Shown here in pieces: positions 57,411 to 64,000 of a stretch of 64,000 nucleotides of DNA (position 1 is the first letter of the stretch; each line of letters opens with the position of its first letter). Source of the stretch: Myxococcales bacterium UBA1660 (lineage in GTDB: Bacteria; Myxococcota_A; Polyangia; Polyangiales; Houyiibacteriaceae); contig DCLA01000024.1 of NCBI GenBank assembly GCA_002320815.1, positions 1 to 64,000 of the forward strand, given 5' to 3'. The notes beneath the pieces were generated by a model. It worked only from the letters and a program-made list of their open reading frames with translations, was not told the origin of the DNA and ran no database searches. The translations under genes and the position numbers were made by a program.

Positions 57411-59984
57411 ATGACCGTTCCGCATGCGGGGACCGTCCGGGTCGTGCTGGCGCTCGCCGTGGCGTCGATCGGCTGTGGGGGACGCACACCACTCGATCTC
57501 GAGGTGGACGCCGAGGTGCTCGAGCGCCCCGTCCCGGGCGAGGAGATCTGCTCCGGGCTCGACGAGGACCTGGACGGTCTCGTCGACGAGGGATTCCGGG
57601 ACGAGCAGGGGCGCTACCTGCACCCGGACCACTGCGGGGGCTGTGGCCAGCCCTGCGCGGTCGGCGCGTTCCCCGAGGTCGCCGTCGAGTGCCAGATCCT
57701 GGAGGAGACCGCGGTCTGCGCGGCCACCGAGTGCGAGCCGGGCTTCGCTCCGGGCCCGGCCGGCCGCTGCGTGGAGGTCTTCGACCGCCTCTGCCTGACC
57801 TGCCTGGAAGACGCCGACTGCGGGCCCCTCGAGGGGCAGCGCTGCATGGACGTCGGCGGCGAGATGCGCTGCGTGGCGCCCTGCGAGACCGGGTGCCCCA
57901 CCGGTTACAGCTGCAGCGAGGATGGCTTCTGCCAGCCCCTCGGCCGGAGCTGCGCCTGCGAGCCCGGCGACACCTTCGACCTGGCCTGCGCGCTGACCGA
58001 CCCCGAGGGCAACCGCTGTCCCGGCGCGGCGACCTGCAACGACGGGCTGCTCAGCGAGTGCGTGGCCCCGGAGGACGTCTGCGACGAGACGGATAACGAC
58101 TGCGACGGGCTGGTGGACGAGGCCTTCGTGGACGGCCGCGGCGCCTACATCGTGGACCCGCGGCACTGCGGCGAGTGCGGCGTGGACTGCACCGCCGAGG
58201 CGCTGCCCGAGGGCGACCTCACCTGCGGCGGCGACCCCTTCGCGCCGAGCTGCGTGCTCCTCTGCCCGGACACCCTGGACGGAGTGATGCCGGGCGACCG
58301 GATCGACGCCGACCGGGACATCGCCACCGGCTGCGAGTGCACGGTGACCTCCCTGAGCGACGAGCCGGGCCCGGTGTTGGCCGTCGGTGAGATGCTCGAC
58401 GTCAACTGCGACGGCGCCGACGGCATCGTGGTGGAGAGCTTCTACGTCGCCCCCGACGGGAACGACGCCAACCCCGGTTCGCCGACCCTGCCGCTCCGGA
58501 ACATCCAGACCGCCCTCGACCGCGCCGCCGAGAGCCTCGGCGAGGGCGAGGCTCGGCCCCACGTCTTCGTGGCCTCCGGCGACTACACCGAGGTCCTCGA
58601 GCTCCGCGACGGGGTGCTTCTCCACGGCGGCTACCGCCGCGACTTCCTCGCCCTCGACCCCAGCGGCTTCCGCGTGGAGGTCCGGGCGCCCGCCGACGCG
58701 ACCAGCGCCGGCGGCGCCGCCCTCGTCGCCGAGGGCATCGGGAGCCAGACGACGGTGGTCGAGTGGATCACCCTCCGGGGCCGCGACGCCCTCGCGCCCT
58801 CGAGCGCGACCTTCGGCGCGGTGCTGGTCGACCCCGGCCGCCAGCTCGTCGTGCGCGACACGGAGATCCTCGCCGGCACCCCCGGCGGCGGCATGAACGG
58901 CACGCCCGGCACCGTGGGCACCTCGGCGCCCGCCGCGGGTGCCGCCGGCGCCGCTCCCCGCGGCGCCGCGGAGGACGCCGGCCACGTCTGCACCCGCGGC
59001 GCGGCCAACACCGTCGCCGGCGGGGCCGGGAGCGCCAACCGCTGCGACGGCGTGGACGTCTCCGGCGGCACCGGCGGCTCGCCGGCCTGCCCGACCTTCG
59101 CCTCCTTCCAGCCGGCGGGCGACCGCGGCCGTGGGGGTGGCGCCGGGTCCGGGGGCAACGGCGGCCAGGACTCCCAGGGCCCGATCACCGGTCCCGGTTG
59201 CCCCGGGTCTCCTCTCTGCTGCGGCCTCGCGGACTTCACCGTGCCCACCGACTTCCAGGGCCCCCAGGCGGGCGGCAACGGCGACGACGGTCTCCTGGGC
59301 AACCCCGGCCGGAGCTGCGCCGACGCGCTGGGCAGCTTCATGGGCGACGCGTGGGTCCCCGCCACGGCCAGCATGGGCACCGGCGGCCGACCTGGCGCCG
59401 GGGGCGGCGGCGGCGGCGGCGGCGGCGGCACCGTGATGGACTGGACCCGCAGCCTCTGCGAGTTCGCCGACGGTCTCGGCGGCGGCGGCGGCGGCGGTGG
59501 CGCCGGCGGCTGCGGAGGTCAGCCGGGCAGCCCGGGGACCAGCGGCGGCCCCTCGGTGGCGGTGCTGGTGCGCTACACCGGCGCGCCGGCGGTCCCGACC
59601 CTGGAAGACCTCCGGCTGCGGCCCGCCGACGGCGGGCGCGGCGGCGACGGCGGTGCCGGCGGCGACGGCGGGCGCGGCGGCAGCGGTGGCCTGGGCGGCG
59701 AGCTCCCCCGGGAGGCGCGCTCGACGCCGACGCTGGCCGGCCCCTTCCCCGGCGGTCGCGGGGGCCAGGGCGGCAGCGGCGGCAGCGGCGGCGGCGCGGG
59801 CGCCGGCTGCGGCGGCGGCAGCATCGGCATCTGGGTGACCGGCGCCAGCCCCAGCGTGGGCGACTGGCGGAGCGACAACGTGTTCGTGCTCGGCGCCGGT
59901 GGGCGCGCGGGCCAGGGCGGCGGCGGCGACGCTCCGGCCCCCGATGGTGCAGAGGGAGGAGCGGTCGATGTCGTCGTTCGCTGA
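57411..59984 (+). CDS. Large lipoprotein: Cys-rich MopE-like repeats, beta-helix region and Gly-rich tail
   Basis: Encodes 857 residues from the ATG at 57411. Signal MTVPHAGTVRVVLALAVASIGCGGRT with lipobox SIGC. Residues ~40-330: repeated 'EEICSGLDEDLDGLVDEGF...DHCGGCGQPC' blocks as in MopE-like Cys-rich proteins. Residues ~345-480: 'YVAPDGNDANPGSPTLPLRNIQTALDRAAE' (DUF1565/parallel beta-helix opening) and 'GVLLHGGYRRDF'. Residues ~480-857: Gly-rich runs (GGRPGAGGGGGGGGG; GGRGGQGGSGGSGGGAGAG), like PE_PGRS or Ca-binding tails. Paralogous to the next gene, which starts 17 bases before its stop. Confidence 0.88.
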   Translation: MTVPHAGTVRVVLALAVASIGCGGRTPLDLEVDAEVLERPVPGEEICSGLDEDLDGLVDEGFRDEQGRYLHPDHCGGCGQPCAVGAFPEVAVECQILEETAVCAATECEPGFAPGPAGRCVEVFDRLCLTCLEDADCGPLEGQRCMDVGGEMRCVAPCETGCPTGYSCSEDGFCQPLGRSCACEPGDTFDLACALTDPEGNRCPGAATCNDGLLSECVAPEDVCDETDNDCDGLVDEAFVDGRGAYIVDPRHCGECGVDCTAEALPEGDLTCGGDPFAPSCVLLCPDTLDGVMPGDRIDADRDIATGCECTVTSLSDEPGPVLAVGEMLDVNCDGADGIVVESFYVAPDGNDANPGSPTLPLRNIQTALDRAAESLGEGEARPHVFVASGDYTEVLELRDGVLLHGGYRRDFLALDPSGFRVEVRAPADATSAGGAALVAEGIGSQTTVVEWITLRGRDALAPSSATFGAVLVDPGRQLVVRDTEILAGTPGGGMNGTPGTVGTSAPAAGAAGAAPRGAAEDAGHVCTRGAANTVAGGAGSANRCDGVDVSGGTGGSPACPTFASFQPAGDRGRGGGAGSGGNGGQDSQGPITGPGCPGSPLCCGLADFTVPTDFQGPQAGGNGDDGLLGNPGRSCADALGSFMGDAWVPATASMGTGGRPGAGGGGGGGGGGTVMDWTRSLCEFADGLGGGGGGGGAGGCGGQPGSPGTSGGPSVAVLVRYTGAPAVPTLEDLRLRPADGGRGGDGGAGGDGGRGGSGGLGGELPREARSTPTLAGPFPGGRGGQGGSGGSGGGAGAGCGGGSIGIWVTGASPSVGDWRSDNVFVLGAGGRAGQGGGGDAPAPDGAEGGAVDVVVR

Positions 59985-62520
59985 TGGGATCCGGTTCGCG
60001 GGCGTGGCCCTGGCCCTCGTGCTCGCGGCGGGCTGCTACGAGCAGCACCTCTGCGGCGAGGCGGAGACCTGCAACTTCGACGACGACGACTGCGACTTCC
60101 GCATCGACGAGGACTTCGTCGACGAGAACGGCGTCTACGCCACGCCGGAGCACTGCGGGGGCTGCGGCGTGAGCTGCGCGGCGGTCTTCCCCACCGCCGC
60201 GGAGACGGCCTGCGAGGTCATCGAAGAGGACGGCTCGTTCCTCGCCCAGTGCGTGCTGGTGGCCTGCCCCGAGGGCTGGCACCGCGCCGGCGAGGGCGCC
60301 TGCGCGCCCGACGTGCCCGCCCTCTGCCTCGCGTGCAGCGAGGACGCCGACTGCGAGCTCCGCCAGCCCGGCGCGCGCTGTCGGGAGACGGTGGGCACCG
60401 ACGGCGAGACGGTCTCGCTCCGCTGCCTCACCCCTTGCGACGCCGAGGTCGGCGGCTGCGAGCCCGGCTTCGAGTGCAACGCCGAGGGGCTCTGCGCGCC
60501 CGAGACCGGCCTGTGCTCCTGCACCGCGGAGACCCTCGGCGCCGAGCTGGCTTGCCTCTTCGAGCGCGACGCGAGCTACTCCTGCGCCGGCGTCCAGGTC
60601 TGCACCGAGGAGGGTCTCGGCGCCTGCGCGCCGGTCCTCGGCGAGACCTGCAACGAGGCCGACGACGACTGCGACGGCGCGGTCGACGAGGACTTCCGCG
60701 ACGACGAAGGACGCTACGTCGATCGCCTCCACTGCGGCGGCTGCGCCGTGCCCTGCGTCGAGCCCGGCGAGAACATGGTCGCCAGCTGTCTCCCCGACGG
60801 AGCCGGCGTCCAGTGCGTCGTCGAGTGCGAAGAGGGCTTCGTCGACGTCGACGGCATCCAGGCCAACGGGTGCGAGTGCGAGCGCTTCGACGGCGAGGGT
60901 CCGCCACCCGCGGTGGGCGGCGACGCCGACTGCGACGGCGTCGTCGACGACACCGACGACTTCGTCTACGTGGCCACCACCGGCAGCGACGCCAACCCGG
61001 GCACGCTGGTCCGGCCCATGCGCACGGTGCGAGCCGCCGTGGCGCGCGCCGACCGGGAGAACAAGGACGTCCTCGTCTCCCGGGGCATCTACGACGGCGG
61101 CTTCGAGGTCGTCGCCGGGGTCTCGGTCTTCGGCGGCTACCGCCCCGACTTCCGCGACCGCGATCTGGCCCTCTTCCCGGTGGTCCTGGAGAACCGCGCG
61201 GACCCCGGGGCGCCGGTGATCACCTGCGCCGACGTCGGCGCGAGCACGCGGATCGAGGGCTTCACCGTCGCCGGCTCCGACGCGACCCAGCCGGGCCGCG
61301 GCAGCACCGCCATCTTCAGTGACGGCTGCGGGTCCGCGCTCACCTTCGCCAACCTGGAGGTCCGCGCCGGGCGCGGCGCCGACGGCGTCGGCGGGTCCAG
61401 CTCGTCGGTGCGCTACGCCGCGGTCACCGGCGGGACCCTCGAGGAGATCGACGGCAGCGACGGCTCCTCCGGCAACGAAGGCTCTGCGGCCGGCGTCTGC
61501 CGCCGCGTGAACGCCGGGGACGGCGGCGCGCAGGTCTGCCGCTTCAGCGCCCTGGACGTCTCCGGCGGCGACGGCGGCGACGCCGACTGCCCGGCGCTGG
61601 GCTGCACCAACGGGCGCCCGTGCGGGAACGCGGGCTGCACCGACTTCACCTCGGGCGGCGTCTGCGACATCGAGGCGGCCCGCGCGGTGGCCTCGCCCAA
61701 CCCGTCCGCCGAGGACGGCAGCGGGCCCGCCGGCGGCGACGCCGGCGAGGACACGTACAACGCGCCGACCAACCGCGGCGTCTGCAACTTCTGCGACGAC
61801 AACCCCACCCTGCCCCGGACCGGGCTCCAGGGCGACGACGGCGGTGACGGCCTCGACGGCGCGGGCGGCGGCGGCTGCGGCGGCACGCCGACCGTCGACG
61901 GCAGCGGACGCATCAGCGGCGCCGCCGGCGCGGCGGGCACCGACGGGACCGGCGGCAGCGGCGGCGGCGGCGGGAGCCCCGGCTCCGGCTACGCGGTCAT
62001 CGGCGGCACCAGCGGGAGCTGCGAGGACCGGAGTGGCGGCGCTGGCGGCGGGGGCGGCAGCGGCGGCTGCGGCGCGCCGGGCGCCACCGGCGGGACCGGC
62101 GGCGGCACCAGCGTGGCCGTCGTGGTCCGCGCGACCGGCAGCGGTCCCACCTTCGAGAGCGTCCGGCTGGTCACCGCCAGCGGCGGCGAGGGCGGCTCGG
62201 GCGGCAGCGGCTCCGCGGGCGGCACCGGCGGCGCCGGGGGCCTCGGCGGCGCCACGCGCTTCTGGTGCTCGCGCACCGGCGGCCGGGGCGGCGATGGCGG
62301 CCGCGGCGGCGCGGGTGGCGGCGGCGGCGGTGGCTGCGGCGGCGGGTCCCACGGCTTCGTCCTGCTCGGTTCGCCGGACGGCGACTACGTGACCGACCTC
62401 GGCGCCACCACCGTGGACCAGGTCGGCGTGGCGGGCCGCGGCGGCGCCGGCGGGTTCAGCCCGGGCGCGGCGGGCAGCGCCGGTACCTCGGGGACGGCGA
62501 CGCCCGTCGCGGTCTTCTGA
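59968..62520 (+). CDS. Paralogous Cys-rich, beta-helix, Gly-rich lipoprotein
   Basis: Encodes 850 residues from the ATG at 59968, preceded by AGGGAGGA, overlapping the previous gene by 17 bases. Lipobox in VLAAGC (MSSFADGIRFAGVALALVLAAGCYEQ). The same architecture follows: Cys-rich repeats ('DDDDCDFRIDEDFVDENGVYATPEHCGGCGVSC'), 'YVATTGSDANPGTLVRPMRTVRAAVARADREN' and 'GVSVFGGYRPDF', then a long Gly/Ser/Thr tail with scattered cysteines. Tandem duplication of the previous gene is likely. Co-translation implies that both products are needed together. Confidence 0.88.
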   Translation: MSSFADGIRFAGVALALVLAAGCYEQHLCGEAETCNFDDDDCDFRIDEDFVDENGVYATPEHCGGCGVSCAAVFPTAAETACEVIEEDGSFLAQCVLVACPEGWHRAGEGACAPDVPALCLACSEDADCELRQPGARCRETVGTDGETVSLRCLTPCDAEVGGCEPGFECNAEGLCAPETGLCSCTAETLGAELACLFERDASYSCAGVQVCTEEGLGACAPVLGETCNEADDDCDGAVDEDFRDDEGRYVDRLHCGGCAVPCVEPGENMVASCLPDGAGVQCVVECEEGFVDVDGIQANGCECERFDGEGPPPAVGGDADCDGVVDDTDDFVYVATTGSDANPGTLVRPMRTVRAAVARADRENKDVLVSRGIYDGGFEVVAGVSVFGGYRPDFRDRDLALFPVVLENRADPGAPVITCADVGASTRIEGFTVAGSDATQPGRGSTAIFSDGCGSALTFANLEVRAGRGADGVGGSSSSVRYAAVTGGTLEEIDGSDGSSGNEGSAAGVCRRVNAGDGGAQVCRFSALDVSGGDGGDADCPALGCTNGRPCGNAGCTDFTSGGVCDIEAARAVASPNPSAEDGSGPAGGDAGEDTYNAPTNRGVCNFCDDNPTLPRTGLQGDDGGDGLDGAGGGGCGGTPTVDGSGRISGAAGAAGTDGTGGSGGGGGSPGSGYAVIGGTSGSCEDRSGGAGGGGGSGGCGAPGATGGTGGGTSVAVVVRATGSGPTFESVRLVTASGGEGGSGGSGSAGGTGGAGGLGGATRFWCSRTGGRGGDGGRGGAGGGGGGGCGGGSHGFVLLGSPDGDYVTDLGATTVDQVGVAGRGGAGGFSPGAAGSAGTSGTATPVAVF

Positions 62521-62534
62521 GCGGCGTCGTCCTG

Positions 62535-62604
62535 GCGCCGCCTTTCGAGCGCCGCCGTCCGAGCGCCGCCTTTCGATCGCCTTTTCTCGAGCGCCGGCTG
62601 CTGA
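62535..62604. repeat. Five tandem 14-bp units after the Gly-rich pair
   Basis: Units: GCGCCGCCTTTCGA, GCGCCGCCGTCCGA, GCGCCGCCTTTCGA, TCGCCTTTTCTCGA, GCGCCGGCTGCTGA, contiguous. The last unit begins a hairpin. This is non-coding and lies just after a stop codon. Confidence 0.8.
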
Positions 62605-62610
62605 AGCCGG
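62594..62610 (+). terminator. Hairpin after the Gly-rich gene pair
   Basis: CCGGCT-GCTGA-AGCCGG, a 6-bp stem and 5-base loop, about 75 bases after the stop. A short T/C-rich stretch follows. Likely terminator for the pair. Confidence 0.45.
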
Positions 62611-62647
62611 GCTTGCTCTCGTCGTCCATCCGGCGGACCCTCCGCGG

Positions 62648-64000
62648 GTGAGCGAAGCCCCCGGCGACAGCCCGTTCCGGCTCCTGGTCGAGGAGCCCTC
62701 GACCGTCACGGGGATGGAGTACCTCCGGGCCCTCACCCGCAACGCAGCGCGTCTCCTGGGGGCACGGTGGGCGTTCATCGGGCGCCTGGACGAGGACGAT
62801 CCCGGGACGCTCCGGATGCTCACCCTCTGGGCCGACGGGGAGTTCGCCGAGCCCATCTCCTTCGACCTCGCCGGGACGCCCTGCGAACGGGTGATCGCCG
62901 GTCGGCTCTGCCACCACCCGACCGACGTCCAGGCGCACTTCCCGGGCGACCCCATGCTCGGTCAGTTCGGCGTCGAGGCCTACAGCGGCGTGGCCATCTG
63001 CAATCGCGAGGGTCCCCTGGGGCTCCTCGCCCTGCTCTCGGACGAGCCCGCCGGCCCCCTGGACGACGTGGAGCCGCTCCTGTGGGTCGCCGCCGCGCGC
63101 GCCGCCCTGGAGATCGAGCGGATGGGCGGCGACGCGGCCCTCCGCGCCTCCGAGCGGCGCTACCGCAGCTTCGTCGAGCAATGCAGCGAGGGCGTCTGGT
63201 CCATCGACGCGCAGGGGGTCACCGACTTCGTGAACCCGCAGATGGCGCGCATGCTGGGCGTCGAGCCCGCCGCGATGCTCGGCCGGTCCATGTTCGACTT
63301 CATGGACGACGCCGCGCGCGCGGAGGCGGAGCGGAACCTGGCCCGCCGCAACCGCGGCGTCCGCGAGCGGCACTCCTTCCGGCTGAAGCACGTCGACGGT
63401 CACGACGTGTGGACCGAGATGGCGACCTCGCCGATCGTCGACGACCACGGCGAGGTCACCGGCGCGCTCGCGCTGGTCACCGACGTGAGCGAGCACCAGC
63501 GCCTGCAGGAGAGCCTCCAGCAGCGGCAGAAGCTGGAGAGCCTGGGGCTCCTCGCCAGCGGCGTGGCCCACGACTTCAACAACCTCCTCGCCGGCATCCT
63601 CGGCAACGTCGACGTGGGGTACATGCAGGCCGACCTCTCGCCGGCGGTGCGCCGCTGCCTGGACCGCATCCAGAGCGCGGGCCTCCAGGCCGCCGAGCTC
63701 ACCAAGCAGCTCCTGGTCTATGCCGGGCGCTCCGCTTACCGCGCCGAGCGCCTCGACCTCCCGGACCTGGTCCAGGAGGTCGCCACGATGCTCCAGGCGG
63801 CGGTCCCCAAGGGGGTCACCTTCTCCATCGCGCGCAACGCCGAAGCCCTGCCGCCGATCCAGGGCGACCGCACCCAGCTCGTCCAGGTCCTGATGAACCT
63901 GGTCACCAACGCCGGCGACGCCCTGGGCGACTCCGGCGGCGAGGTGCGCATCGAGACCGGCGTGCTCGCGCCCGGCGACGAGCTGCTCGAGCGGGGCTAC
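62648..64000 (+). CDS. GAF-PAS sensor histidine kinase (3' partial)
   Basis: Runs off the right edge; 451 residues are visible from a GTG at 62648. GAF-like domain ~15-160 ('LTRNAARLLGARWAFIGRLDED', 'GVEAYSGVAICNREGPLGLLALLSDEP'), PAS ~170-285 ('YRSFVEQCSEGVWSIDAQGVTDFVNPQMARMLGVEPAAMLGRSMFDFM'), then HisKA with 'LESLGLLASGVAHDFNNLLAGILGNVDV' and HATPase N-box 'QLVQVLMNLVTNAGDAL'. The H-box HDFNNLL is the class often fused to or paired with receivers. No membrane segment, so cytoplasmic. Stimulus unknown. Confidence 0.92.
   Translation, partial: MSEAPGDSPFRLLVEEPSTVTGMEYLRALTRNAARLLGARWAFIGRLDEDDPGTLRMLTLWADGEFAEPISFDLAGTPCERVIAGRLCHHPTDVQAHFPGDPMLGQFGVEAYSGVAICNREGPLGLLALLSDEPAGPLDDVEPLLWVAAARAALEIERMGGDAALRASERRYRSFVEQCSEGVWSIDAQGVTDFVNPQMARMLGVEPAAMLGRSMFDFMDDAARAEAERNLARRNRGVRERHSFRLKHVDGHDVWTEMATSPIVDDHGEVTGALALVTDVSEHQRLQESLQQRQKLESLGLLASGVAHDFNNLLAGILGNVDVGYMQADLSPAVRRCLDRIQSAGLQAAELTKQLLVYAGRSAYRAERLDLPDLVQEVATMLQAAVPKGVTFSIARNAEALPPIQGDRTQLVQVLMNLVTNAGDALGDSGGEVRIETGVLAPGDELLERGY

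Noticed and set aside
59338..62955. A 1205-codon open frame on the minus strand
   Set aside because: It mirrors the Gly-rich lipoprotein genes, giving Ala/Gly/Val/Arg-rich sequence. The plus-strand genes have lipoboxes, ribosome-binding sites and Cys patterns.

Overview
The window is very GC-rich and densely coded. I see no tRNA, rRNA, CRISPR array, insertion sequence or prophage gene in it. Two proteins end in MYXO-CTERM-type sorting tails, and there are Cys-rich lipoproteins, calcium-binding EGF arrays, an AgmX/GltJ-like envelope protein and stand-alone export-apparatus genes. This combination points to the Myxococcota, most likely the Polyangia (for example a Sandaracinaceae-like lineage). 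That assignment is inference from gene content. Two genes run off the window: an EGF-repeat protein at the left edge and a sensor kinase at the right edge. No gap between genes exceeds about 300 bases.

Layout. 1-6000: EGF-array surface protein, TerB-like protein, CorC-type protein, secreted BNR/propeller lipoprotein. 6000-14600: arginine genes argG and argF flank an Hsp70 cluster (J-domain protein, DnaK, and a small protein sharing a domain with the J protein), followed by the HslVU protease. 14650-18200: STAS-like protein, a decayed ArsR-SRPBCC-VOC operon, an ABC1/UbiB kinase and a monoacylglycerol-lipase-like hydrolase. 18280-22600: envelope cluster of a Cys-rich lipoprotein, a redoxin lipoprotein, an acidic-repeat outer-membrane protein and a TlpA-type redoxin. 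22700-31800: three TetR regulators, a branched-polyamine synthase carrying a small in-frame insertion, a FadL-like outer-membrane pair with a lipoprotein, an AlkA-type glycosylase, an extended IF-1 and a PhyH oxygenase. 31833-41498: one minus-strand run encoding a tripartite RND efflux pump, a Usp protein, a histidine kinase and an NtrC-type activator, headed by a near-consensus sigma-54 promoter. 41760-50040: a propeller-like protein, the threonine-degradation pair tdh/kbl, a LysM/peptidase-like protein, a biotin carrier protein, a CPBP protease, a MYXO-CTERM protein and a lipoprotein. 50100-64000: a MshEN-REC-TPR protein, the AgmX/GltJ-like protein, orphan FliQ/FliR (SctS/SctT) homologues, hpt, a GNAT acetyltransferase, three Cys-rich lipoproteins (two with giant Gly-rich tails) and a GAF-PAS-histidine kinase.

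The strongest leads are: (1) the sigma-54/NtrC-linked efflux operon that appears to encode its own activator; (2) the Hsp70/J-protein cluster with a shared 'LSRIDG' domain; (3) repeated placement of -10-like hexamers 6-11 bases before start codons, suggesting widespread leaderless or near-leaderless transcripts; (4) a 36-bp palindromic insertion inside the polyamine synthase gene; (5) three adjacent genes each broken in a different way.
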